Shown: positions 47,801-54,885 of the stretch, in pieces
How positions within the stretch are numbered: the stretch's first letter is position 1
Layout of the letters: the number at the start of each line of letters is the position of its first letter
Source: Akkermansia muciniphila
Lineage (GTDB): Bacteria > Verrucomicrobiota > Verrucomicrobiia > Verrucomicrobiales > Akkermansiaceae
Length of the DNA stretch: 64,000 bases
Direction: 5' to 3'
NCBI RefSeq assembly: GCF_002884975.1
Contig: NZ_PJKB01000002.1
Span: forward strand, 248,001 to 312,000
Notes under the pieces: model-generated
What the model saw: only the letters and a program-made list of their open reading frames with translations
Databases searched by the model: none
What the model was told of the DNA's origin: nothing
Translations under genes and position numbers: made by a program

Positions 47801-48358
47801 CAGGCCTCCAAAAACGTCTGGGAACGGGAACGTGAAACCATCCAGGAGAAGGTGGACGAGCTCAAGGCGCAGCCCCATCTCAATAACCGGGAATTTGAGG
47901 AGTTCAAGCTGCTCAAGATGGCGCTCCTCCACATTGCCGCCATTGGCGCGGATGATCCGGAGCAGGCCAAGGCTGCGGTGCGCCAGGTCCGGAGAGCGGC
48001 GGTGAACGGCTATGAGAAAAGCTACAGGCAGGTGATTGCCGGGCTGGAACAGCAGGGGAAGGGTAAGCCCTCCGTCAAATCCTTTTACGTCAATGACCGC
48101 ATTGTGATGCTGGATGAATCCGCGGAAATCCAGCGCGTCAGCCGTGATACGCTGGACCGCCCGGAAATTTTCCTGGCGCGCCGCCAGCCCCTGCCGTGGG
48201 GCAACACCGGAAAGGCTCCGGACGATCCCGGCTACAGCGCGGATGAAGGCACGGTGCCTACCCCCTGGAAGGACTCCCTGCTGCTGTTCCTGATGGGGGT
48301 TGTTCCCCTCTTCATTACGGGGCGCGTGCTCAAGCGGCGTCTGGAAAAAGCCAGGTAG
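44822..48358 (+). CDS. FHA-like / ABC-G-type fused exporter (ATPase plus ABC-2 permease)
   Basis: 1178 residues from the ATG at 44822; a GTG at 44750 would add 24. Order: a helical TerB-like N-terminus (to about 130); roughly three FHA-like beta modules (VVRGRHLAPGGVMPLTNGQ, MVDGRRLYPGENVRM, LLNGRPVRGRVSLRDGDVV); then an ABCG-type ATPase with Walker A GPSGSGKS, signature ISDGERTR in place of LSGGQ/VSGGER, and Walker B VFLLDEP. An ABC-2 permease with about six helices follows, with a long soluble loop before the last helix. The architecture parallels M. tuberculosis Rv1747 (FHA-FHA-ABC), a cell-wall exporter. Substrate unknown. Confidence 0.82.
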   Translation: MIRWFFDIPSKLIHWRLNLVRTLGAYVPWLRRDDGSMKVHAGTLVDLFATILSGRRHLSARDADAALDILRYTFPEVEHRWLSNRFERSMRANLTVADVLASAASGRDETERMAIALEVLSLLINTGDPRMIGELFDQVTYGLELPGTANLLRQLLMTPDVEAQEPAYSVGFSAGIGAEVSLPEQDKGISFRLIRCSRLVLVVNDGSKPIVVRGRHLAPGGVMPLTNGQVVLLPSGPLSFEDFAFFLDCKRSGKQEVCYISLDNGALQISRVRSRASEVRVNMGLACEVEVLRPEVEFMVDGRRLYPGENVRMAYYSSFTLDGEGPFSMGEVQNSMSDIGRRFRLDPGTRKLRVTNLPEKARKGDMLLTPGLASGVVLEVSFSSATNSGWLEVVEASMPLLLNGRPVRGRVSLRDGDVVHLNAYHALRCRFSAGVLDEEYHAIRTLSVEGVTKEFMRSGRVLDNIDLTVKRGEMVCILGPSGSGKSTLLSMLAGHLPPTRGCIRYNNQLLYSAPDLIRPYIAFIPREDILDAAMSVSEHIAQATIIRRPRLTRSERARRVNAILKFLGLTHIASRRVGEMNARTISDGERTRLNLGLDLAGIADVFLLDEPISGLSTSDAKLVMQTMLNMSRDKMVIATMHRPSTAILNQFQKVLVLDHGGQMAYWGDVPGMMRYFRKAAVDMAIDVSEEARTAGGADYVFEVLEAPLSWHDRRRRQHPRLWQERFEGYRFRNVMGHHHEGGAPRTLYEGTLEFPPSPRRSVMQLWRLFRIWAVRTFLGRVRSRMGLYTMLLEGPVLALLISLTLRASSSPEYTFATALHIPSYLFLAIIVAMFFGLTGAASEVLKDRALLKREGNAKVFVTGYVLAKALVLTGLSAVQSALFLWVGNAILEIHEMFLIYLGTMTLTAFIGVSLSLLVSVFAKTERAALNMVPLLLIPQILMAGAIVRFDEMNQFIPWSAHRTDEHGRLKPGRVPLVAEFCPLRYSFEMMVVDQASKNVWERERETIQEKVDELKAQPHLNNREFEEFKLLKMALLHIAAIGADDPEQAKAAVRQVRRAAVNGYEKSYRQVIAGLEQQGKGKPSVKSFYVNDRIVMLDESAEIQRVSRDTLDRPEIFLARRQPLPWGNTGKAPDDPGYSADEGTVPTPWKDSLLLFLMGVVPLFITGRVLKRRLEKAR

Positions 48359-48436
48359 AAAGCTGCGCCTGCCCGGGCCGGATTCCATGCCTGGGCGTCC
48401 GGGGTTTAGGGGAGGAATCTTTTGGGAGGATTTTTG

Positions 48437-48464
48437 TTGACGGTAGCTATGGCACTGTTAAACT
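48437..48464 (+). promoter_or_regulatory. Predicted promoter of lipoprotein 1
   Basis: TTGACG (48437-48442), a 16-base spacer and TAAACT (48459-48464); the ATG is 19 bases downstream. Confidence 0.5.
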
Positions 48465-48483
48465 CTGCCCAATACTTCTTTTT

Positions 48484-49008
48484 ATGGACACCAAACATCT
48501 TCTCTTTTCCAGTGTTTCTGTTCTTGGCGCTGCTCTCTCCCTGGCGTTGTCCGGCTGTGGAGGTGGAGGCAATTCCGAAACCATGGTGACGCTGCCTTCC
48601 GATCTTGATATGGCTTTTTCCCTGACGGGAACGCGTGACCTGGTTTTCAAGGTGAATGACTTTTCCAACAACTTTTTCTGCACTATTTATGATAACGGAT
48701 GGCGGGAAGATTCCGGGACCGGAGATGACGGCACCGCCGCAAACCTGACCAGCCAGTACCAGGTTTACGGGTATAACGCTGAAAATAAAACCATCCAGAG
48801 CCTTACGCTGATCTGGAAGGAAGTCATTCCGAATACCATTTACAATTACAAGAACAACCTGACGATGACTGAAATCAAGCTCCCGACGGGCGGAAAGGGC
48901 CAGGGAACGGTTGGCCCCTGGAACGGTTCCATGTACAATTGGGGCGCTGCAGATGGCAATATGGCTGCCGTGAGCGGAGCTTCCGGGGTTGTGACGTATG
49001 CCAACTGA
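48484..49008 (+). CDS. Small lipoprotein 1 (CGGGG type)
   Basis: 174 residues. The signal peptide ends in the lipobox LSGC with C25, followed by Gly-rich GGGGNSE (no Asp at +2, so probably outer membrane). The mature part looks like a small beta-sandwich (DLVFKVNDFSNNFFCTIYD, SLTLIWKEVIPNTIYNY). No family known. Size, Cys position and promoter match two other lipoproteins at 49.2 and 52.8 kb around an ABC export operon. Confidence 0.7.
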   Translation: MDTKHLLFSSVSVLGAALSLALSGCGGGGNSETMVTLPSDLDMAFSLTGTRDLVFKVNDFSNNFFCTIYDNGWREDSGTGDDGTAANLTSQYQVYGYNAENKTIQSLTLIWKEVIPNTIYNYKNNLTMTEIKLPTGGKGQGTVGPWNGSMYNWGAADGNMAAVSGASGVVTYAN

Positions 49009-49049
49009 GTAAATAATCAATATCCCGTCTGTAAACGCAGGCTGGCCGT

Positions 49050-49080
49050 AACGGGAGTATCTTGCGATGCTCCCGTTTTT
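49050..49080 (+). terminator. Terminator of lipoprotein 1 gene
   Basis: AACGGGAGTATC (49050-49061) / GATGCTCCCGTT (49066-49077) followed by TTTT. Confidence 0.8.
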
Positions 49081-49155
49081 TATGCCCGGCGCGGACCCCG
49101 GTAGGAAATATTTCTGCCGGAAGGATGCAGAGGCCGCGGAGTCCCGGACCTGTTA

Positions 49156-49194
49156 AAAAAGGAGCTGTTCCGGATGATACGGAACAGCTCCTTT
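49156..49194 (-). terminator. Terminator of lipoprotein 2 gene
   Basis: A perfect 15-base stem AAAGGAGCTGTTCCG (49158-49172) / CGGAACAGCTCCTTT (49180-49194), ending on the minus strand in a T-run. Confidence 0.9.
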
Positions 49195-49225
49195 CAGTGT
49201 TAAGCTATTTGGAAGGAGTATCTTC

Positions 49226-49807
49226 CTAGTTTGCAGTGACGGAATTGGCGTCAGTAATCGTAATCGTGGAGGGCGCTACGGCTGCATTGTTGGCAAAGGG
49301 GTTGGGAGCAGCGACGAATTCCGCGGCCGCCTGGGGAATATTGATGATGCAGTCTCCTTCCGCGTGCGTGCCCTTGTTGCCGTATTTCAGCTCGTTCCAG
49401 GTCAGGTGAATATTGTAGGAGTTCTGGACGAGGCCTCCGTTACCCAAAAGGTCCGTGCGTTTTTTTACCGTATAGTAAATTTTCAGGGATGCCGTGTCTT
49501 CACCCGTTTTCTGGTAAAAATAGGACGTATAGCCGCCATTGCTGATGTTGCCGGTAGAGCTTGTCAGCGTGCCCGTCATCACGGAGGAGGGATTCATCAC
49601 AAAGCCGCCTACGCCGGTTTCAGCCAGCGCCGTCTGGGCCGCGTCAGGCAAATTGCCCGTTTGAATAATGACGTTGTAGACTTTGCCGACCAGGGATTCT
49701 CCTGTCTGTCCGTTGCCGCTGCTGCTGCCGCCGCAGGAGGAGAGCCCTGCACCGATGAGCATGGAAAAAACGGAAGCGCGGAGAATGGGAAAAGATTTGG
49801 GTTCCAT
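49226..49807 (-). CDS. Small lipoprotein 2 (CGGSSS type)
   Basis: 193 residues. Lipobox GLSSC with C25, followed by GGSSSGNGQ. The mature region has Thr/Ser-rich strands (FVMNPSSVMTGTLTSSTGN, SLKIYYTVKKRTDLLG, YNIHLTWNELKYGN) and ends in a Pro/Ala/Asn-rich tail. No family known. It lies 76 bases downstream of the FtsX-type permease gene on the same strand but has its own promoter and a perfect terminator, so it can be expressed separately. Confidence 0.7.
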   Translation of the reverse strand: MEPKSFPILRASVFSMLIGAGLSSCGGSSSGNGQTGESLVGKVYNVIIQTGNLPDAAQTALAETGVGGFVMNPSSVMTGTLTSSTGNISNGGYTSYFYQKTGEDTASLKIYYTVKKRTDLLGNGGLVQNSYNIHLTWNELKYGNKGTHAEGDCIINIPQAAAEFVAAPNPFANNAAVAPSTITITDANSVTAN

Positions 49808-49826
49808 AGAAGAATGATTATGACAA

Positions 49827-49854
49827 ATGCTAGCAGATTCCTTACGGTCGTCAA
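49827..49854 (-). promoter_or_regulatory. Predicted promoter of lipoprotein 2
   Basis: On the minus strand TTGACG (49849-49854), a 16-base spacer and TAGCAT (49827-49832), very like the lipoprotein 1 promoter. Confidence 0.5.
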
Positions 49855-49883
49855 CAGGAAACCTCCCCGTCCACGGTTTTTTG

Positions 49884-51026
49884 CTATTTGAGCACCTTGC
49901 CGATCTGCCGGTTGGCGGAAATGATAATGGGGATGGAGGAAACCAGCACGCAGATGAAAAGGGAAATGCCCAGGAGGGTAAGGTCCGGCATGATGTCCTG
50001 GAGGGAGAGGGAGGTGTTCTGAAGCTTGAAGAATTCCCCCAGCACGATTTTCTGCGTTTTCATGAAGCAGAAGACGGCTGCGATGAAGGCGCCGCCCACC
50101 AGGAAGATGTTCTCCATAATGAAGTTGAGGACCAGGAATACCGGGCGCACGCCGAAGCTTTTCATCAGGGTGTACACGTATTCGTTCTGCTGGAATTCCA
50201 TGGAGGCCAGGGCCGTGAGCAGAATCCCCACAATCACGGCGATGCCGATGGAAAAGGCGGCGCGGCATTCCGCCTGGTTGCCCATCAGGATATCCAGCCT
50301 GCGCAGGATGGGGGCGGTGCTGCGTATGGAAGTGAAGCGCTGGTCCAGGCGCACCAGGTTGCCCAGGGTGGTTTCAATGCCGGAAATCAGGGCTGAGGTC
50401 ATTTCCGTGGCCTGGATGATGTAAATGGTGGTTCCGCTCCCGGCGCGGAGCCCCTGTGAGGAAAACGTTCCCGCCGGAACGATAATCAGCCCCTGCGGAA
50501 AGACCTTTCCCAGAACATGGTGTTCCGGCAGGTGGCAGGCATGGATGGGAAAAGAGAACTGGTTCATCTCAATGGTGCGTGGCCCCTCCTGTTCCAGCTC
50601 CTGCTTGAGCCCGAAAAGCAGGAGCCGGGGATGGCGGTCAATGGGCAGGTCCTTCAGTTGCGCATACGCGGCGATGTCGTATTCCACAATCTGGTAATTG
50701 CTTTTTCCCATCGTGGCGGAGGCGACCTGTTTCAAGGCCAGCACATTGCAGGGATGGAGCAGGGGGAGGCGCTGCTGGATGAGGGTTTCCAGGGGAGGCT
50801 TGCCGTCGGGGTTCACATCGTAGGCGATGATGAGGTCACCCCCGCTTTGCCGTATTTCATCCTGGAGCAGCTTGGTGGAAAGCACGTAGTTGGCCAGGAA
50901 GGACAGGGCGCACAGGGAAAGGAAAAAAGAAACCAGAACGCGGGAGAGCGGACTGGCCGGCCGTTCCTTCCAGCGGTGCAGCGTATCCTTAAAGAGATAC
51001 AGGAGCGTTAAAATCAATGATTTCAT
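49884..51026 (-). CDS. ABC transporter permease, FtsX/MacB type
   Basis: 380 residues with the four-helix topology of this family: one N-terminal helix (about 28-48, VLVSFFLSLCALSFLANYVL), a periplasmic domain of about 200 residues, then three C-terminal helices (near 265-290, 310-330, 345-368). MacB/LolCE-type permeases work by mechanotransmission rather than moving substrate through the membrane. Its start overlaps the ATPase gene by 38 bases, so translation is coupled. Unlike MacB, the ATPase is a separate protein. Confidence 0.82.
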   Translation of the reverse strand: MKSLILTLLYLFKDTLHRWKERPASPLSRVLVSFFLSLCALSFLANYVLSTKLLQDEIRQSGGDLIIAYDVNPDGKPPLETLIQQRLPLLHPCNVLALKQVASATMGKSNYQIVEYDIAAYAQLKDLPIDRHPRLLLFGLKQELEQEGPRTIEMNQFSFPIHACHLPEHHVLGKVFPQGLIIVPAGTFSSQGLRAGSGTTIYIIQATEMTSALISGIETTLGNLVRLDQRFTSIRSTAPILRRLDILMGNQAECRAAFSIGIAVIVGILLTALASMEFQQNEYVYTLMKSFGVRPVFLVLNFIMENIFLVGGAFIAAVFCFMKTQKIVLGEFFKLQNTSLSLQDIMPDLTLLGISLFICVLVSSIPIIISANRQIGKVLK

Positions 51027-51621
51027 GGGCTATATCCAGAAGCCGGGAATCGTGCGTGCTGACAATGCAGATTTTATCAGCCGTTTGGGTGGCGATGAGG
51101 TCCTTGATGATGCCCGTGTTGGTATCGTCAAGTCCTGAAGTGGGTTCATCCAGCAGGAGGATGGAGGAGTCTTTCATCAGGGTTCTGGCCAGGGCGGCGC
51201 GCTGGGCCTGCCCTCCGGAGAGCGTTCCCGCCTTCTTGTGGCGCAGGCTGTCCAGGCCAAGCTGTCCGATCAGCCGGGAGGCCCGGTCCTTCCATTCCTT
51301 TTTAGGGAGCATGGCCATTTCCGCGCATAGCTGGAGATTGCGTTCCACGCTGGCCAGGGGCAGCAGGTTGATTCCCTGGAACATGTAGCTGACTTCCTTC
51401 CTGCGGTATTTTGTGTTGGAGAGGGGGACGCCGTGCGGGGTGATGATGTGCCCTGAACGGATGCGGAGATAACCGGCCAGTATTTTGAGCAGCGTGGTTT
51501 TCCCGCAGCCGGAATATCCCTTCAGGATGGTAATGCCGGAACGGAAGGTGTGGGAATAATTGTCAAAAATCAGGCTTCCTTTCGCGTAGCCGAAACAGAC
51601 AGCCTCACAAACCAGTTTCAT
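50989..51621 (-). CDS. ABC transporter ATP-binding protein (LolD/MacB-type)
   Basis: 210 residues. Walker A GYSGCGKTT, Q-loop YMFQGINLLP, signature LSGGQAQRAALARTL, Walker B ILLLDEPTSGLD and switch His in CIVSTHDSRL are all intact. It powers the FtsX-type permease whose gene overlaps its 3' end, and its own start overlaps the adaptor gene by 4 bases (ATGA). The ATPase is the most conserved member of the operon. Confidence 0.93.
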   Translation of the reverse strand: MKLVCEAVCFGYAKGSLIFDNYSHTFRSGITILKGYSGCGKTTLLKILAGYLRIRSGHIITPHGVPLSNTKYRRKEVSYMFQGINLLPLASVERNLQLCAEMAMLPKKEWKDRASRLIGQLGLDSLRHKKAGTLSGGQAQRAALARTLMKDSSILLLDEPTSGLDDTNTGIIKDLIATQTADKICIVSTHDSRLLDIAHEIIDFNAPVSL

Positions 51622-52748
51622 TTTTTACGGGCGATCAGTTGGCTTTCCCCTTCCAGGATGAGTTCATATTCCGGATGGACCGCTTCCAGAAGTTCCTGCC
51701 AGGAAGCGCTGATTTTGGCCGCGGGACAGGAAGCCAGGGCCATCTTGTCCAGGAGGATGACCGGCGTGTTGGGGACGTAGTACAGGCGGGCGGTGCAGTT
51801 GGAGCCGATCATGCCGTGGGCGGCATCATGCTGTGCGGGCGGGAGTTTGAAGAAATAGGCCAGGATGTTGCCTCCAGTGGACGGGTTTTTCTCCACCCTC
51901 TTGTGGGAAAAGGTGCCGGACATGGAGCCTCCGCTGGCCAGGGGGATGTCCACGCGCAGGGTGGCGGGGTCCAGACGTGTCAGGTCCGGATTGGAGATGG
52001 AAACGGTGATATAGTAGGCGGAATCGTCACAGACGGTGGCGATGGGGGTGGAAGGCTCCAGATAGACGGCCTGCGCCTCGTCCGCGGGCAGGGTGAACTG
52101 GTATTGCAGCCTGCCGTCAAAGGGCATGCGGAGCACGTAATTTTCCTCCTCCTTTTCAAAGTCCCGGCGGGGCTTGATGTCGATGAGCTCCAGCTCCTTC
52201 TCCGCCAGGGAGATTTTTTCCTTGAGGGATTGGATGGCTTCCTTGTCCGAGGGGTTTTTCTTGTCGTGCCAGCGTTTCTCCTCCGGGGTCAGTCCTGCAT
52301 AAAAGTTGATTTCCTCCAGTTGTTTCCGGAGGGCCACGATTTCATCCCTCTTGGCCGTCTTGTCTTTTAATATCTGGATTTCAAGCTCCCTCCGCTTGAG
52401 TTCCATATCCTCCTCATTCACGGTGGCGATGATGGCCCCTTTCTGTTCCCGGTCCCGGTCCGGCAGCCAGTTGTTGACATGTCCGACAGCGGGCATGACG
52501 AAGGTCCTGATGCGTTCAGGCGTAATCTGGGCCTGCATCTGCATGATGAAGACGCGGACATCCGGAACGGCCTCCGGTTCCGGCGCCTCCTGGACGGGAG
52601 CCGGGGCAGCGGGAGGCACGGCCACAGGTTCTTCAGCCTGGACGAAGGCTGAAAAGCAAAAAAAGGCCGCTGTTCCCGCGATCCATCCTGCCAAGGCAGA
52701 GAATCCGGAAGGAACGCGGCCCGTTGAACGGTGGATTTTCAATCTCAC
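51618..52748 (-). CDS. Periplasmic adaptor (membrane-fusion-like) protein
   Basis: 376 residues. A long N-region and signal peptide end near SAFVQAEEP, followed by a Pro/Glu-rich linker. A strongly charged coiled-coil hairpin occupies about residues 115-210 (EEDMELKRRELEIQILKDK, REL/KEKISLAEKELELI). Beta-barrel segments with lipoyl-like FDGRLQYQFTLPADE follow. This is the layout of HlyD/MacA adaptors joining an inner-membrane ABC pump to a TolC protein, but the conventional lipoyl half-motifs are weak. It starts 3 bases after lipoprotein 3. Confidence 0.75.
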   Translation of the reverse strand: MRLKIHRSTGRVPSGFSALAGWIAGTAAFFCFSAFVQAEEPVAVPPAAPAPVQEAPEPEAVPDVRVFIMQMQAQITPERIRTFVMPAVGHVNNWLPDRDREQKGAIIATVNEEDMELKRRELEIQILKDKTAKRDEIVALRKQLEEINFYAGLTPEEKRWHDKKNPSDKEAIQSLKEKISLAEKELELIDIKPRRDFEKEEENYVLRMPFDGRLQYQFTLPADEAQAVYLEPSTPIATVCDDSAYYITVSISNPDLTRLDPATLRVDIPLASGGSMSGTFSHKRVEKNPSTGGNILAYFFKLPPAQHDAAHGMIGSNCTARLYYVPNTPVILLDKMALASCPAAKISASWQELLEAVHPEYELILEGESQLIARKK

Positions 52749-52751
52749 GGG

Positions 52752-53357
52752 TTATTTGCCAACGAAATCCGCAGACGGATAAATGGTTACCTTGCCTCCG
52801 TCCAGCAGGGTTTCTCCCGTATCGAATACGCCGGGATTGGAAGAGTTGTCATTGCCCTGGAGCCTGAGGCGGTATTTGGCGGAGCCGGTGACGATTTTGT
52901 TGTAGGGATCGTCTGCCGTGTCAAAGGTCAGGTTGCTGCTGATGGACATCTGCACGATGCCGTAGCTCTGAATCGGGCCGGGGAGCGTAATGACGTTGGT
53001 GGAAAGGGTGGCGCTGGTGGAGAGGGAGCCTGAAGTGCCGTTTCTGCGGAAGATGACTACCGTGGGATTGCCGTTCCCCGAACCGCCGCCGGAGGTGGGA
53101 ATGCTGGTGGTCGTATTATTGAACAGAAGCGGCATGGTATCGGTGCCGGTTCCAGTGGCGAAAAGGGAGAAGGCGTGATGCAGCGGATCGGCATCGGGCG
53201 AGGTTTCATATTCCGGATTGGAGGAAAGGACAAGAACCTGACCCACGCCCAGCTGGGCGGACCCGTCGGTGGAACTGCCGCCGCAGGAAATGAAACCAAT
53301 GGCTACGGCAGTAAGGGAGAGAAAAGCAATGGTACGGTTGCGGGACGAAGTGGTCAT
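52752..53357 (-). CDS. Small lipoprotein 3 (CGGSS type), first gene of the export operon
   Basis: 201 residues. Signal peptide with GFISC, C25, then GGSSTDGSAQ. The mature part is Thr/Ser/Asn/Gly-rich (SIPTSGGGSGNGNPTVV, SLSTSATLSTNVITLPG) with a possible beta-sandwich. It is the promoter-proximal gene of lipoprotein-adaptor-ATPase-permease, only 3 bases before the adaptor gene, which argues that it belongs to the machine or is its cargo. No family known. Confidence 0.72.
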   Translation of the reverse strand: MTTSSRNRTIAFLSLTAVAIGFISCGGSSTDGSAQLGVGQVLVLSSNPEYETSPDADPLHHAFSLFATGTGTDTMPLLFNNTTTSIPTSGGGSGNGNPTVVIFRRNGTSGSLSTSATLSTNVITLPGPIQSYGIVQMSISSNLTFDTADDPYNKIVTGSAKYRLRLQGNDNSSNPGVFDTGETLLDGGKVTIYPSADFVGK

Positions 53358-53380
53358 AAGAATATTGAACTTTGAAACAA

Positions 53381-53407
53381 ACTATCTGTTTTTGCCGTAC
53401 CCGTCAA
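53381..53407 (-). promoter_or_regulatory. Predicted promoter of the export operon
   Basis: On the minus strand TTGACG (53402-53407), a 15-base spacer and GATAGT (53381-53386), ahead of lipoprotein 3. Confidence 0.45.
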
Positions 53408-53508
53408 TCATGAAATTCTTTCGACCTTCTGAGGCTGTGCGGTGAAGCTCCCGGCATGCTTTATGGCTTGACTTTTGGAAGGGCGCCGTAAAAATCCCCG
53501 GAAGATTT

Positions 53509-54798
53509 ATGGCTTCTCCGTTACACCCGGCCGGCGCGTTTCCGCTGCCGATGACTGCCGTCCGGCAGTGGCTGAGCGTAAGTTTCCTGTGCTTCCTCTT
53601 GCTGCTCACGGCATCATGTTCCGTGAACCGCCATATGGAGGAGAAGACAAGGGAGATGATGAAGCAGATTGAGGCGGAACCCCATTGGAACCAGCTGCCG
53701 GAACGCACCATCTCCTGGAGTGCGGCCATGAAGATGATGATGGACAATAATCTGGAGCTGAAGGAATCCCAGCTCAACCTCCAGCAGGCGGAATGGTCCG
53801 TGAAGAGAGTGTTTACGCAGATTATTCCCGGCGTTAATCTGGATCTGATGATGACCCGGGACATCAGCGGGCTGTCCAGCATGAGCGCGCGGGATGTGGA
53901 ATACCATACCAATATTCTGTTCAACATGCCGTCCCTTACCCAGGTTCCCTTTGACTATTATTCCGCCAAGGCATCCGTGTATGCCTCCAGGAACATGCTG
54001 GAAATGAAAAAAAGGGAGCTGGTTTCCCAGCTTTACCGCCAGGTGCTTTTATATGATAACGCCCTGCGTTCCCGCCAGAACGCCCTGGACAGCATCCCCT
54101 TTGACGATGACGGAACCCAGCGGGCCAAGGTGGACCGGGAATGGGAAAATACCAGGAGGGACATCTCCAAGGCGTTTGTCGCGCTGTTCGGGGACATGAG
54201 CGCCCGGTGGCTTGTAGCCCCCTCCACCATGCCGCGCATCAGCTGGGCCGCTTACCGCAAGGCCAGCCGCAAGCTGGATTTCCTGGTGGTTTCCATCATG
54301 GCGATGGAACTGGAAGCCTCCCGCCTGAGCGTGCTGAACGTGAAGATGCGCTTCTTCCCGTCCATGGACATCAATTTTTACAGTCCCTCCCTTTTCTCCG
54401 GATCCGGCGGTACTTATTCCGGTTTCTTTGCCGGGGCAGGCGACATGCAGGTGAACATGAGCCTGAAGGAACAGCTGGATACGCGCCTGGATATCTGGAA
54501 TCAGTACCGGAATGCGCGGGAGAACCATAAGATTCTGGAGAAGAAGATGCGCATGCGCCTGGTGGAGCGCCGGGAAAAGGTGGAGGCGCTGATCAAGAGC
54601 CGCGATGAATTTGAAAGCTGGCAGTCCTATTACCGGAAGAAGGCCGCATTCCTGAAAAAGCGCCTGGCGCTTTCCGGGGAGGAGTACCTGCAGCAGCGCA
54701 AGGATCTTCAGACGATCTATCATGACCTTGATTCCGAGGCCGCCAAGAATGCGGAGGTGGAAGCGGCGCTCATCATGGAGTACGGCTGGCTGAAATAA
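53509..54798 (+). CDS. TolC-like outer-membrane efflux lipoprotein
   Basis: 429 residues (an alternative start 14 codons in). The signal peptide ends LLLTASC with C37, so it is probably lipidated like OprM/CusC. The mature part is mostly long amphipathic helices, as in TolC-family channels: two repeats starting ISWSAAMKMMMDNNLELKES and ISWAAYRKASRKLDFL, each followed by coiled coil. It is divergent from the adaptor/ABC operon with a 151-base shared promoter region (TTGACT at 53468-53473). I infer it supplies the outer-membrane duct of the same exporter. Confidence 0.8.
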   Translation: MASPLHPAGAFPLPMTAVRQWLSVSFLCFLLLLTASCSVNRHMEEKTREMMKQIEAEPHWNQLPERTISWSAAMKMMMDNNLELKESQLNLQQAEWSVKRVFTQIIPGVNLDLMMTRDISGLSSMSARDVEYHTNILFNMPSLTQVPFDYYSAKASVYASRNMLEMKKRELVSQLYRQVLLYDNALRSRQNALDSIPFDDDGTQRAKVDREWENTRRDISKAFVALFGDMSARWLVAPSTMPRISWAAYRKASRKLDFLVVSIMAMELEASRLSVLNVKMRFFPSMDINFYSPSLFSGSGGTYSGFFAGAGDMQVNMSLKEQLDTRLDIWNQYRNARENHKILEKKMRMRLVERREKVEALIKSRDEFESWQSYYRKKAAFLKKRLALSGEEYLQQRKDLQTIYHDLDSEAAKNAEVEAALIMEYGWLK

Positions 54799-54850
54799 GG
54801 GGAGGGCGGAGTGGCGGCGCGGTCCTGTGTGACTGCGGGGGCTTCCTTTC

Positions 54851-54879
54851 TTGATGCCTTCAAGGGCTTGTGCTACGGT
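54851..54879 (+). promoter_or_regulatory. Predicted promoter of the 318-residue membrane protein gene
   Basis: TTGATG (54851-54856), a 17-base spacer and TACGGT (54874-54879). The ATG at 54886 is 6 bases downstream, about where transcription should start. Confidence 0.4.
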
Positions 54880-54885
54880 CCGGAT

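Noticed and set aside
45641-48388. 915-codon open frame antisense to the ABC fusion gene
   Set aside because: His/Gln/Gly-rich shadow; the plus strand encodes clear Walker motifs.
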